From assembly GCF_003429085.1 (NCBI RefSeq), contig NZ_QVTC01000049.1, forward strand, positions 1 through 64,000: a DNA stretch of 64,000 nucleotides, written 5' to 3'. The notes under the pieces were generated by a model. It made no database searches and was not told the origin of the DNA. It saw only the letters and a list, made by a program, of their open reading frames with translations. Below are positions 9,852 to 18,694 of this stretch, piece by piece (positions within the stretch are counted from its first letter, which is position 1; the number at the start of each line of letters is the position of its first letter). The position numbers and the translations under genes are program-made. This stretch comes from Bacillus sp. V59.32b (lineage in GTDB: Bacteria; Bacillota; Bacilli; Bacillales; DSM-1321).

Positions 9852-10844
9852 ATGGCCATTTTGGTAACAGGTGGTGCCGGCTATATAGGCAGCCATACAG
9901 TTGTGGAATTACTGAATAAAGGGGAAGAAGTGGTAGTCGTTGATAGTCTCAGGACAGGTCATCGGCAGGCAGTAAAGAGCGGAACATACTATGAAGGGGA
10001 TATAGCTGATCGCAGCTTTCTTGACTCTATATTCAGCAAGCATGAAATTGAGGCGGTTATTCATTTTTCGGCCAGTTCCCTGGTCGGCGAAAGTGTAAAC
10101 CAACCGCTTCCGTACTATGAAAATAATTTAATCGCATCACATACCCTTGTATCTGCGATGCTTGACCACCATGTAAAAAAAATCGTCTTCTCCTCCACGG
10201 CGGCTACATATGGCGAGCCTAAGCAGATTCCCATTCTGGAGACGGATCCGACCAATCCAACAAGCCCATATGGAGAAACAAAATTAGCGATGGAAAAAAT
10301 GTTTCGCTGGTGTGACGAGGCGTATGGCTTAAAATCAGTCTCACTTCGTTATTTTAATGCCGCAGGAGCACATCCTGAAGGCTTGATTGGAGAAGACCAT
10401 AATCCTGAAAGCCACTTAATCCCGATCATCCTTCAGGTAGCCCTTGGCCAAACAGAGTCGATCGGCATTTTCGGGGACGATTATCCAACCGAAGATGGCA
10501 CCTGCATACGCGATTATATCCATGTCATGGACCTTGCCAATGCTCACTTCCTTGCACTGGAGCATTTGCGCAAAAACAATACAAGTGACGTTTTTAACCT
10601 CGGGAACGGAACCGGCTTCTCGGTAAAAGAAGTGATCGAAACAGCCCGGAGCGTAACGGCCCACCCAATCCCGGAAAAAGTTAGCCAGAGAAGAGCCGGC
10701 GATCCAGCCGTGCTGATTGCATCCTCCGAAAAGGCCCGCAATATTTTGGGCTGGAAACCACAATTCGACGATTTAAAAACGATTATAGAAACGGCATGGA
10801 AATGGCATAAAACAAATCCCAAGGGGTATGTAGATAAGGAATAG
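9852..10844 (+). CDS. galE: UDP-glucose 4-epimerase GalE
   Basis: Interconverts UDP-galactose and UDP-glucose, closing the Leloir cycle. Extended SDR fold: the NAD-binding motif GGAGYIGSHTV begins at residue 7, catalytic residues are in SSTAATYG and YGETK (YxxxK), and the substrate region SLRYFNAAGAHP is present. 330 residues. Two in-frame ATGs exist; 9852 is chosen because AAAGGAGG then has about 9-nt spacing and the protein begins MAILVTGG as in homologues, while 9846 is too close to the site. Confidence 0.95.
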   Translation: MAILVTGGAGYIGSHTVVELLNKGEEVVVVDSLRTGHRQAVKSGTYYEGDIADRSFLDSIFSKHEIEAVIHFSASSLVGESVNQPLPYYENNLIASHTLVSAMLDHHVKKIVFSSTAATYGEPKQIPILETDPTNPTSPYGETKLAMEKMFRWCDEAYGLKSVSLRYFNAAGAHPEGLIGEDHNPESHLIPIILQVALGQTESIGIFGDDYPTEDGTCIRDYIHVMDLANAHFLALEHLRKNNTSDVFNLGNGTGFSVKEVIETARSVTAHPIPEKVSQRRAGDPAVLIASSEKARNILGWKPQFDDLKTIIETAWKWHKTNPKGYVDKE

Positions 10845-10869
10845 TTTTATGAAGAAAGGTTGGTCGGAC

Positions 10870-11949
10870 ATGGATACACCTTTAGAAAAAGTGACCGGAT
10901 TTATAAGAGAAAAAAAGGTAGACGGAGTCTTTTTCCGCAAACGAAACAATTTCTCATGGATGACTGGGGGGAAAGTCAACCATATTGTAAATACAAGTGA
11001 AATAGGGGTAGCCGATCTGGTTATCTTTGAAGATCGAAAGTATTGCATTACCTCGAAAATGGAGTTGGCCCGGATCAAAGATGAGGAGCTTGAGGGGCTT
11101 GGCTATGAATTTATTTCCATGGAATGGTATGAGGACCAGGATGAAGTCATCCGTAATCTGTGTAAAGGGAAAACGATAGCAACTGACGTCCCATTTGAGG
11201 GATTTCTTGATTTCGGTCTTGAATTGGCGAGCCTGCGTTTCACTCTTAATGAAGAGGAAATCACCCGCTACCGCTTACTTTCTGAAAAAGCGGCGAAAGC
11301 AGTGGAGGCAACATGCCGTGAAGTAGAGCCTGGATGGACGGAATATGAGATTGCTGCCCATTTAGCCGGCAAGGTCATGAAGGATGGTGTAAATCCTCAA
11401 TTAATTCTTGTTTCAACGGATGAGCGTGTCTTTAAATACCGGCACCCCATTCCAACAGCCAAGAAATTAGAGAAATATGCGATGGTTGTCCTTTGTGCAG
11501 AAAAGGGGGGCCTAGTTGCAAATGTGACAAGGTTTGTCCATTTTGGGAAGCTTCCAGAAAAATTGGTTGAAAATAAACAGAAGCTGGTTCAAATCGAGGT
11601 AGCCATGATGGCGGCAACCCGTCCAGAGACGGCTATAAAAGATGTCTTGCAGCTGGGCTTGGATCAATATAAGCAAGTGGGACATCCCGAAGATTGGCGC
11701 TTTCTCCATCAGGGCGGACCATCGGGCTATGCCAGCCGTGAATTCATTGCCACACCAGAAAGTAAAGGCGTTGTCCATGTGAATCAGGCCTTTGCCTGGA
11801 ATCCGGCAATCGAAGGGATTAAGGCCGAAGACACCATCCTGGTAGGAGAGCACGATAATGAAATCATGACCTATACAGGTGATTGGGTTTATATGGAGAT
11901 TGAACATGAAGGAAAGAAGTACCTTCGTCCGGATATATTGGTTCGTTAA
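10870..11949 (+). CDS. M24-fold (pita-bread) protein with substituted metal ligands, gal operon member
   Basis: Related to aminopeptidase P/Xaa-Pro dipeptidases: an N-terminal creatinase-like domain (to about residue 125) and a C-terminal M24 fold. In active M24 enzymes two Asp ligands lie in a D-x-G ... D-(I/M)-T-R-T segment; here the segment reads VVLCAEKGGLVANVTRF (C209, N218), so both Asp are gone and the spacing is shorter. The His block survives as HQGGPSGY, and the last Glu region reads FAWNPAIEG. It is therefore probably not a metallopeptidase, although this variant seems to be a conserved subfamily. ATG 10849 (AAGGAA upstream) is an alternative start to 10870 (GAAAGG upstream). It sits 25 bp behind galE and ends the operon; its role in galactose use is unknown. 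Confidence 0.8.
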   Translation: MDTPLEKVTGFIREKKVDGVFFRKRNNFSWMTGGKVNHIVNTSEIGVADLVIFEDRKYCITSKMELARIKDEELEGLGYEFISMEWYEDQDEVIRNLCKGKTIATDVPFEGFLDFGLELASLRFTLNEEEITRYRLLSEKAAKAVEATCREVEPGWTEYEIAAHLAGKVMKDGVNPQLILVSTDERVFKYRHPIPTAKKLEKYAMVVLCAEKGGLVANVTRFVHFGKLPEKLVENKQKLVQIEVAMMAATRPETAIKDVLQLGLDQYKQVGHPEDWRFLHQGGPSGYASREFIATPESKGVVHVNQAFAWNPAIEGIKAEDTILVGEHDNEIMTYTGDWVYMEIEHEGKKYLRPDILVR

Positions 11950-11955
11950 ATGGAT

Positions 11956-11990
11956 AGAGAAGGCGTATAAACCGCCTTCTCTTTGCTCAT
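11956..11990 (+). terminator. Intrinsic terminator of the gal operon
   Basis: Perfect 10-bp stem AGAGAAGGCG / CGCCTTCTCT with loop TATAAAC, followed by TTTG, 7 bp after the M24-fold gene. Confidence 0.8.
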
Positions 11991-12054
11991 GCATTTTTAG
12001 TTGTTGAAAGATGGCCCTGCCAGCCCAAGCGATGTAGAGAAGTGGTCTTTTTTT

Positions 12055-13080
12055 TTACGCTCTGGTTGGCACTTTAGCAACAGATTCCTGAACGATTCTT
12101 TCTGTTGGGATGATTGTCCGGGCAATCGTTTTTTTATTTTGTGTAATTTTAGAAAAGAGAAGCTCAGTCCCTGCTTCACCTAATCGATTGACCGGAATCC
12201 TAATACTCGTCAATGCAGGAGTTAAAAATGGTGAAATATTGGAATTGCTATAGCCAACAATGGATAACTCCTTCGGAATCGAAATTCCAATTTCAGCGGC
12301 CGCTTTATAAATACTCATAACTTTTAAATCATCTGTTGCGACAACAGCTGTAGGTCTGTTTGGTGTCAGAAGAAGTCTTTTGGCAGCCTGATAGGCGCTT
12401 TCAACAGTATATCCACTATCAATAACCCATTCTTTTCTTAGAGACAGGTCATGGTCTACTATGCAATTTTTATATCCTTCCAGTCGATCAACAGATACAT
12501 GATAATCAAGGGGTGAATGCAAGCACGCAATAGCTTTATGTCCTTGATCAATTAAATATTCTGTTAAATCGTAATTATCCTGATAGTTATTTGTGTCGAC
12601 AGAAAAGATATTTTTAAAATCACCGTCTACTTTTCCAATCACTACAATCGGAATATTAAAACCATCTAATTGGTTGAAAAAGTCCTCATTTGCAGGAGAA
12701 CTTAGCATGATGATCCCTTTAATCATTTTGCTTCTGATCTTGGCGATACATTTATCTAATTCGTCTTTCCCGTTTTTGGATGTCTGCAAGATTACATCAA
12801 AATTTTCTTCTTCTGCCTTTGCAGAAATGGTATGGATAATCTCAGAGAAAAACGGATTATTTGCAGTTGTTTTTGTTGATCGAGATACGACCATGATCGC
12901 ATCAAATCCAGAAGAAAGGGCCCGTGCTAATTTGCTAGGCTGGTAATTTAATTCCTCGATTGCTTTTAAGACACGTTCGCGCGCTTCCGCAGATATATTG
13001 GATTGATTGTTCAGTACCCGAGAAACTGTTGATTTGGAAACGTTCGCAACCCGGGCGATATCATAAATAGTATGGACCAA
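12055..13080 (-). CDS. LacI-family regulator of the glucoside phosphorylase cluster (YcjW-like position)
   Basis: DNA-binding repressor, 341 residues: N-terminal LacI HTH ([20 protein letters not shown]), hinge helix ([10 protein letters not shown]), then a Peripla_BP_3-type effector domain with [18 protein letters not shown] and a C-terminal [14 protein letters not shown] block. It is divergent from the ten-gene phosphorylase operon. The 680-bp gap contains three identical 14-bp pseudopalindromes with central CG (TGGGAGCGGTACCA), the usual form of LacI-family operators, so it most likely represses that operon. The E. coli ycj locus likewise has a LacI regulator (ycjW) at its end. The effector is not deducible. 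Confidence 0.87.
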   Translation of the reverse strand: MVHTIYDIARVANVSKSTVSRVLNNQSNISAEARERVLKAIEELNYQPSKLARALSSGFDAIMVVSRSTKTTANNPFFSEIIHTISAKAEEENFDVILQTSKNGKDELDKCIAKIRSKMIKGIIMLSSPANEDFFNQLDGFNIPIVVIGKVDGDFKNIFSVDTNNYQDNYDLTEYLIDQGHKAIACLHSPLDYHVSVDRLEGYKNCIVDHDLSLRKEWVIDSGYTVESAYQAAKRLLLTPNRPTAVVATDDLKVMSIYKAAAEIGISIPKELSIVGYSNSNISPFLTPALTSIRIPVNRLGEAGTELLFSKITQNKKTIARTIIPTERIVQESVAKVPTRA

Positions 13081-13477
13081 TAAATTCCCCTCCTCTGTTT
13101 GCTATAAGAGTATAATTATTCCTGTTATTCTAGGAAAATCATTCATAAAGATTGATGAATGCGTTTTCTTTAGTGGTTACGGTAAAAAATTGAAATCAGG
13201 AAATAGAAAGAGGAACTTCTTATTCTGAATCGTTATTAATAGTTCTTGCTTCCGGTTCACTAATAATGCTATCTGGCAAACCTATATTAATATGGATTCG
13301 CTTACATTATTACATAGGAAAGCATTATAGGGTAAATTATATTGATGGGAGCATGATGTAGCAATAATAAATTGTTGAATTGTTTAATTCATGATATTAC
13401 AATAATGACTTTCGGTCTAGCGTAAAATTCACGAAAGACCGGGAGACGGAAGAAGGGGAAATAAGAGATTTCTTGTA

Positions 13478-13527
13478 TTGACAGAAAGCGCTTTCTATAA
13501 TATGTTTGTGTTGTGGGAGCGGTACCA
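13478..13527 (+). promoter_or_regulatory. Promoter module 1: -35, cre in spacer, -10, operator at +1
   Basis: TTGACA at 13478-13483 and TATGTT at 13501-13506 are separated by 17 bp. The spacer contains a perfect cre palindrome, AGAAAGCGCTTTCT (13483-13496). The operator TGGGAGCGGTACCA lies at 13514-13527, over the expected start site. CcpA and the LacI regulator should both block RNA polymerase here. Confidence 0.8.
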
Positions 13528-13645
13528 TACTAAGTAGAAACTATTATGAATCAAGAGGGTAATTATCTCTTATTCGCTGGCTAGTTCTTTTATAAAAAAA
13601 AGGTTTCCTGTCACAAAGATGTAAAAAGTACGGTTTGTTTTTGCA

Positions 13646-13695
13646 TTGACAGAAAGCGCTTACTATATTATATTTGCGATATGGGAGCGGTACCA
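13646..13695 (+). promoter_or_regulatory. Promoter module 2: duplicate of module 1
   Basis: The same architecture lies 168 bp downstream: TTGACA 13646-13651, cre AGAAAGCGCTTACT 13651-13664 in a 17-bp spacer, TATATT 13669-13674, and operator TGGGAGCGGTACCA 13682-13695. Element-to-element distances are identical to module 1, so it looks like a duplication. Confidence 0.8.
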
Positions 13696-13733
13696 TAAGT
13701 AAGAAATCAGGAAATTATTTTTTTTAGTTTTTG

Positions 13734-13747
13734 TGGGAGCGGTACCA
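13734..13747 (+). promoter_or_regulatory. Third copy of the LacI-family operator, just before the ycjM-like RBS
   Basis: TGGGAGCGGTACCA is repeated exactly, ending 3 bp before the AGGAGG that serves the first gene. It has no promoter of its own, so it likely acts as an auxiliary operator for looping or as a roadblock. Confidence 0.75.
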
Positions 13748-13761
13748 AACAGGAGGAATCT

Positions 13762-15447
13762 ATGAAAAAAATCAAAGACAGACTCACGTTCATTTATAAC
13801 GATCAAGATATAGAATTACTTTGGAAAAACATAGAGGAACGTATAGCGAAAACCAAAAGTAAGTCTCTTAGACTAAGAAAACAAAATTGGGATGAAAAAG
13901 ACGTAGTATTGATTACGTATGGTGATCAATTTCATGAAAAAGATCAACCAACCTTACAGACTTTTAAGAAAATGTTTGATCGGCATTTAAAGGATAAGTT
14001 TGAAGTCGTTCACCTTCTTCCTTTTTACCCTTATACATCAGACGATGGTTTTTCTGTAGTAGATTACAAGAAAGTAAACCCGCTTCTTGGAGATTGGGGA
14101 GACATAGGAGATTTAACAAAATCGGCAAGAATTATGTTTGATGACGTTTGTAATCACATCTCATCAAAGAGTGAATGGTTTCAAGAATATTTACAGGGAA
14201 ACCCGGAATACCAGGATTATTTCATAGAAATGGATCCCTCCGTTGATTTGAGTGCAGTAACCAGGCCGAGAGCCCTTCCATTACTCACGAAATTCATCTT
14301 GGCAAATGGAGAAGAAAAGTATATTTGGACCACCTTCAGTGAAGATCAAATCGATTTGAACTTTAGCAATCCGGAAGTTCTGTTGGAAATGATTGACGTG
14401 CTCTTGTTTTACATCGAGCAGGGGGCCGAATATATCCGATTGGATGCCATTGGATTCATGTGGAAAGAGATTGGAACATCATGTATTCATCATGAGAAAA
14501 CCCATGAAATCGTCAAGCTGTTCCGGGATGTTGTCGATGAAGCTGCAAAAGGAACAGTCATTATCACAGAGACGAATGTACCTCATAAAGACAATGTCGC
14601 CTATTTTGGAAACGGACATGACGAAGCACATATGGTTTACCAATTTCCATTGCCGCCATTAGTCCTCTATTCAATTCACAATGGAAATGCAAACGCTCTC
14701 AGTGATTGGGCGAGACAGCTTCCTCCGACAGGGAGTGATACAACATTTTTTAATTTTCTGGCGTCCCATGATGGAATTGGGCTAAATCCGATCCGTGGAC
14801 TTATCCCGGAGGAAGAAATCCTTGCGATGGTAGAGGAACTGAAAAAAGAAGGGGCACTGGTTAACTATAAGAAAAATCCAGATGGAAGTGAAAGTCCTTA
14901 CGAGATTAATGTGACTTATCTTGATTCGCTAAATAAGCAATCGGATGCTGATGAACTCCGGGTGAAAAGATTCTTAGCGGCTCATTCCATTCTGTTGACT
15001 CTTCCGGGTGTACCAGCTGTCTATATCCAAAGCATGCTAGGCTCCAAAAATGATTATGACGGGGTTTCCAGAACGGGCATGAACCGGTCTATTAACCGTC
15101 AAAAATACAACCTGGCTGAAATCGAGAAAGAATTAATGGATACAGATTCTCTAAGACACAAAGTTTTTGTTGAATTGACGAAGATTATTAAAGCCCGTAA
15201 AACGGAATCTCTTTTCCATCCGAATGCGGCAATGGAAGTAATGGATTTAGGAGAGAAAGTGTTCGCTATTCAACGAACCGATTCTAAAAATGAAAGTCTA
15301 TTAGTCATCAACAATCTGGCAAATGAGCCAGTTGATTGTGATGTAATAGGTACATTCATAAATATTATTACTGGGGAAACAACAGAATTTGATAGGAAAA
15401 TTTCGCTAAGTCCCTATCAATACGTTTGGCTGAAGCCAATTAATTAG
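13762..15447 (+). CDS. ycjM: GH13_18 glucoside phosphorylase, probable glucosylglycerate phosphorylase (YcjM-like)
   Basis: Retaining phosphorylase of glycoside hydrolase family 13 subfamily 18, releasing alpha-glucose-1-phosphate. The catalytic triad is visible: nucleophile D228 (RLDAIGF), acid/base E270 (TETNVPH) and transition-state stabiliser D337 (ASHDGIGL). At 561 residues it matches YcjM-type enzymes (about 559) rather than sucrose phosphorylases (about 480-505). YcjM is reported to phosphorolyse glucosylglycerate. The glycerate kinase in this operon supports that acceptor; this is inference, and sucrose or another alpha-glucoside remains possible. RBS AGGAGG precedes ATG 13762. No signal peptide, so it acts on imported substrate. 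Confidence 0.87.
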   Translation: MKKIKDRLTFIYNDQDIELLWKNIEERIAKTKSKSLRLRKQNWDEKDVVLITYGDQFHEKDQPTLQTFKKMFDRHLKDKFEVVHLLPFYPYTSDDGFSVVDYKKVNPLLGDWGDIGDLTKSARIMFDDVCNHISSKSEWFQEYLQGNPEYQDYFIEMDPSVDLSAVTRPRALPLLTKFILANGEEKYIWTTFSEDQIDLNFSNPEVLLEMIDVLLFYIEQGAEYIRLDAIGFMWKEIGTSCIHHEKTHEIVKLFRDVVDEAAKGTVIITETNVPHKDNVAYFGNGHDEAHMVYQFPLPPLVLYSIHNGNANALSDWARQLPPTGSDTTFFNFLASHDGIGLNPIRGLIPEEEILAMVEELKKEGALVNYKKNPDGSESPYEINVTYLDSLNKQSDADELRVKRFLAAHSILLTLPGVPAVYIQSMLGSKNDYDGVSRTGMNRSINRQKYNLAEIEKELMDTDSLRHKVFVELTKIIKARKTESLFHPNAAMEVMDLGEKVFAIQRTDSKNESLLVINNLANEPVDCDVIGTFINIITGETTEFDRKISLSPYQYVWLKPIN

Positions 15448-15459
15448 GAGGAAATTTAT

Positions 15460-16755
15460 ATGAAAAAGTACTTAAGTCTTGCAGTTGCTTTATTGGTTGC
15501 CATCGTACTAACCGCCTGTGGCGGCAATGAGGAAAATGCCGACGGCCAAACCACAATCGAATTTATGCATTCTTCCGTTGAACAAGAGCGTTTAGAGGTA
15601 ATTAACAAATTGGTTGCAAAGTTCGAAAAAGATAATCCAAATATTAAAATTAAACAAGTTCCGGTAGAAGAAGATTCGTATAATACTAAAATCGTAACGC
15701 TTGCCAGTGCCGGGAAGCTGCCTGCCGTACTCGAAGTGGGACAGGACTATGCAAAGGTAATGGACAAGGACGAGCTGATTGATAGAGAAGCAGTGAGCAG
15801 TACGCTCGATAAAGCCGGTGAGGATAATTTTTATGAAGGCGCCTTGAAATTAGTCAAAACAGAAGACGGTAAAAATTATACCGGGGTTCCTATAAGCGGT
15901 TGGGTGCAAGGTATTTGGTACAACAAAGAAATGCTCGCTTCCAAGGGATTTGAAGAACCGAAAAATTGGGATGATGTAACGGCGGTTGCAAAAGCATTTA
16001 CAGACAATGGCAACAAAAAATACGGCATTGCAATGCCTACTGTGGAAGGCGGTTTCTCAGAGCAGGCGTTCTCTCAGTTTGCCCTGTCAAACAACGCCAA
16101 TGTGCTCGATGGCAAAGGGGAATTAGACATCAATTCAAAAGAAATGAAAGAGGCTTTGACTTATTATAAAGAGCTGGCGCAGTACACAATGCCAGGTTCC
16201 AATGATACCACTGAAGTAAAAGATGCTTTCATGAACGGAACAGCACCAATGGCGGTTTATTCCACTTATATCTTGCCTTCTGTATTCGAAGAAGGACAGG
16301 CTGAAAATATTGGCTTTGCGATTCCGACTGAAAAGACAAAGGCCGTTTTTGGAACAGTTTCGGCATTGACCATTTCCTCCGGGTTGGAAGATGCCCAAAA
16401 AGAAGCGGCACAGAAATTCACGGAGTTCATGGCTGAGCCGGAAAACATGACAGATTGGGTATTGATGTCACCAGGCGGTGCACAGCCGGTTAATAAACAA
16501 GTTACGGAAAATGCGGATTACCAGGCAAATGAAGTTGTGAAATCCTTCGGGGACCTTTCTACTGAAATTGCATCATCTTTCAATGATATACAGGTGTTCG
16601 GTTTAGTGGATGGCAAAAACTTCGTGAAAATGGGAGATGTAACAAGCTCCGGAGCGATCCCTAAATTGGTAAATGGCATCACAGTTGGCGGGAAAAATGT
16701 CGATAGTGAATTAAAGACTGCTGAAAAGTCAATTGATGACGTTTTAAATAAATAG
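15460..16755 (+). CDS. ycjN: Sugar ABC transporter substrate-binding lipoprotein (YcjN-like)
   Basis: Family 1 extracellular solute-binding protein (SBP_bac_1), 431 residues, close to YcjN's 430. It has a lipoprotein signal with a lysine start, hydrophobic core and lipobox LTAC at about residues 17-20. The mature part shows the usual EFMHSSVEQERLEVINKLV start and the GVPISGWVQGIWYNKEML segment seen in oligosaccharide binders. It begins 12 bp after the phosphorylase, with RBS TTAGGAGG. A strong hairpin follows the gene, which would raise its mRNA level over the permeases. The likely ligand is the disaccharide or glucoside cleaved by the operon's phosphorylases. Confidence 0.9.
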   Translation: MKKYLSLAVALLVAIVLTACGGNEENADGQTTIEFMHSSVEQERLEVINKLVAKFEKDNPNIKIKQVPVEEDSYNTKIVTLASAGKLPAVLEVGQDYAKVMDKDELIDREAVSSTLDKAGEDNFYEGALKLVKTEDGKNYTGVPISGWVQGIWYNKEMLASKGFEEPKNWDDVTAVAKAFTDNGNKKYGIAMPTVEGGFSEQAFSQFALSNNANVLDGKGELDINSKEMKEALTYYKELAQYTMPGSNDTTEVKDAFMNGTAPMAVYSTYILPSVFEEGQAENIGFAIPTEKTKAVFGTVSALTISSGLEDAQKEAAQKFTEFMAEPENMTDWVLMSPGGAQPVNKQVTENADYQANEVVKSFGDLSTEIASSFNDIQVFGLVDGKNFVKMGDVTSSGAIPKLVNGITVGGKNVDSELKTAEKSIDDVLNK

Positions 16756-16759
16756 GAAA

Positions 16760-16800
16760 GAGAGGGGAATTACCAAGTCGGTAATTGCCCTCTCCCTTTT
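16760..16800 (+). terminator. Hairpin after the binding-protein gene (attenuator or RNA stabiliser)
   Basis: A 15-bp stem with one mismatch, GAGAGGG.AATTACC / GGTAATT.CCCTCTC, with loop AAGTC, is followed by CTTTT. The permease genes continue the operon 134 bp downstream, so termination here is probably partial. Confidence 0.7.
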
Positions 16801-16933
16801 AAAGGATGTTGCGATTAGTAACTTCCTGCAAATAAATTATGAGCCAGCAAAAAATAGTTGTTAAAGTTACACAACCTTCATCTTTTTGGGACTCACATGT
16901 TCTTATACCAAAGATTACTTCAGGGGGGGTACC

Positions 16934-17815
16934 ATGAAAACGAAAAAGAGAGGAAAGTCAGATATTAAACTGGCCATGGCATTGCTTTTTCCAAGTATCT
17001 TTTTAGTGCTATTGCTAGTCGCGTATCCGATGATTTCGAATGTCCAAATCAGTTTCTTTGACCAACCGGTCAACCCAAGATTGAGCGCGACTTTTATCGG
17101 GTTGAAAAATTATGCAGATATCTTGTCGGATGGGGAGTTCTTTAAATCTTTAGGGATCACCCTTTTGTACATGATCCTTGCAGTGGCTGGGAGCACGGCA
17201 TTGGGATTAGCCGTGGCGATTTTCTTTAACCGTCCGTTCAAATTCCGTAAAATTTCCCGTTCTTTAATCATTTTATCTTATGTAACACCTTCGATTTCAT
17301 TAGTTTTTGCCTGGAAATACATGTTCAACAACGGATACGGCATCGTGAACTATCTGGGCGGGGACGTTCTGTACCTGTTTGATAAGGCACCGCTCTGGTT
17401 CGACAATCCGGTCAGTAGCTTCATCCTGGTCGTGCTATTCGCGATATGGAGATACTTTCCGTATGCGTTCATTTCATTCCTTGCGATTTTGCAAACCATT
17501 GATTCCACCTTATATGAAGCGGCTGAAATCGATGGAGCTTCCGTATGGGAGAAATTCAAAATTGTTACCTTACCGGCAATTATGCCTGTTTTGCTGACGG
17601 TTGTTACATTACGCTCAATCTGGCTGTTCTATATGTTCACGGATGTGTATCTGCTGACAAACAAAGTGAATATCCTCGGCATTTACTTATATGAAACAGC
17701 ATTTGCCTTTAATGATCTGGGCAAAGCAGCATCGATTTCTGTACTTCTATTTATCATTCTATCCATTGTAATTATTTTGACGAGAAAGCGGGTGAAGCTC
17801 AATGGCAATGGCTAG
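16934..17815 (+). CDS. ycjO: Sugar ABC transporter permease, MalF-type (YcjO-like)
   Basis: First membrane subunit of the importer, 293 residues from ATG 16934, the same length as E. coli YcjO. ATG 16934 follows AGGGGGGGTACC; an upstream in-frame start at 16886 lacks a site and would add a hydrophilic stretch. Six hydrophobic segments are visible, starting with MALLFPSIFLVLLLVAYP. The EAA loop, which docks on the ATPase, reads EAAEIDGASVWEKFKIVTLP near residue 195. It overlaps the next permease by 14 bp. Confidence 0.9.
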   Translation: MKTKKRGKSDIKLAMALLFPSIFLVLLLVAYPMISNVQISFFDQPVNPRLSATFIGLKNYADILSDGEFFKSLGITLLYMILAVAGSTALGLAVAIFFNRPFKFRKISRSLIILSYVTPSISLVFAWKYMFNNGYGIVNYLGGDVLYLFDKAPLWFDNPVSSFILVVLFAIWRYFPYAFISFLAILQTIDSTLYEAAEIDGASVWEKFKIVTLPAIMPVLLTVVTLRSIWLFYMFTDVYLLTNKVNILGIYLYETAFAFNDLGKAASISVLLFIILSIVIILTRKRVKLNGNG

Positions 17816-18656
17816 CAGCAAAAAGAGCAAAACTACCAAAAAGGTCGCATTTTACCTGGGATTATTAGCCCTGTTGTCCGTATCCCTATTTCCATTTTTT
17901 ATTATGTTAATGACTTCTTTTAAAAGTACGAAGGAAGCGGTGGCGACCAATCCGACGTTCTTTCCGAAGGATTGGACATTCCAGCATTACTTGGATATCT
18001 TCAATCCGGATGTGTTTCCATATGTTTCGTATTTCAAAAATAGCTTAATCATTGCCTTGACGGCGGCAGCTCTGGCTGTTGTCATTGGAATCTTCGGAGC
18101 CTATGCCTTGTCGAGATTGAAATTCATCGGCAGAACGACGATAAATGCCAGTTTTTACACGGTCTATATGTTCTCGGGCATCCTGCTTGTCGTGCCCTTG
18201 TTCAAAATTATCTCGGGGCTTGGCATATACGACACAAAAACGGCATTGATTATCACCATGATTGTCCAGACGCTGCCGACGGCGATCTTCATGTTAAAAA
18301 GTTATTTTGATACGATACCGGATGACCTGGAAGAAGCTGCGATGATCGACGGGCTGAACCGGGTGCAGATCATTTTCTATATCGTGATTCCTTTATCGAT
18401 CTCAGGGATTGTCTCCGTATTTGTTTATTCATTCATGGTGGCCTGGAATGATTATCTGTTTGCATCGATTTTCTTATCCGATTCTGCGAACTTCACGTTG
18501 CCGATTGGCTTAAATGCCTTGTTCAGTACACCGGATTATGTATGGGGCCGGATGATGGCCGCATCGCTTGTAACGGCATTGCCGGTTGTAGTGATGTACG
18601 CGATATCAGAGCACTTTATTAAAGGAAATCTGACAGAAGGCGGCGTAAAAGGGTAA
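17802..18656 (+). CDS. ycjP: Sugar ABC transporter permease, MalG-type (YcjP-like)
   Basis: Second membrane subunit, 284 residues (YcjP about 280). Basic N terminus, then six hydrophobic segments. The EAA loop reads LEEAAMIDGLNRVQIIFYIV near residue 180, and the C terminus ends FIKGNLTEGGVKG, which is typical for MalG relatives. The start overlaps the end of the upstream permease, implying translational coupling. ATG 17808 is an alternative start 6 bp downstream. No ATPase gene lies in this cluster, so the complex probably borrows a shared MsmX-type ATPase encoded elsewhere. Confidence 0.9.
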   Translation: MAMASSKKSKTTKKVAFYLGLLALLSVSLFPFFIMLMTSFKSTKEAVATNPTFFPKDWTFQHYLDIFNPDVFPYVSYFKNSLIIALTAAALAVVIGIFGAYALSRLKFIGRTTINASFYTVYMFSGILLVVPLFKIISGLGIYDTKTALIITMIVQTLPTAIFMLKSYFDTIPDDLEEAAMIDGLNRVQIIFYIVIPLSISGIVSVFVYSFMVAWNDYLFASIFLSDSANFTLPIGLNALFSTPDYVWGRMMAASLVTALPVVVMYAISEHFIKGNLTEGGVKG

Positions 18657-18694
18657 AACCGAACACCAAAAATTCGAGAGGAAGTTATGTCATC

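Noticed and set aside
13762-15447. Sucrose phosphorylase label
   Set aside because: Length (561) and operon order match YcjM-type enzymes, and the embedded glycerate kinase points to a glycerate glucoside; sucrose remains only an alternative.
16921-16936. Fourth copy of the LacI operator before the MalF-type permease
   Set aside because: Only GGTACCAT matches and it overlaps the ribosome binding site and start codon; likely coincidence.
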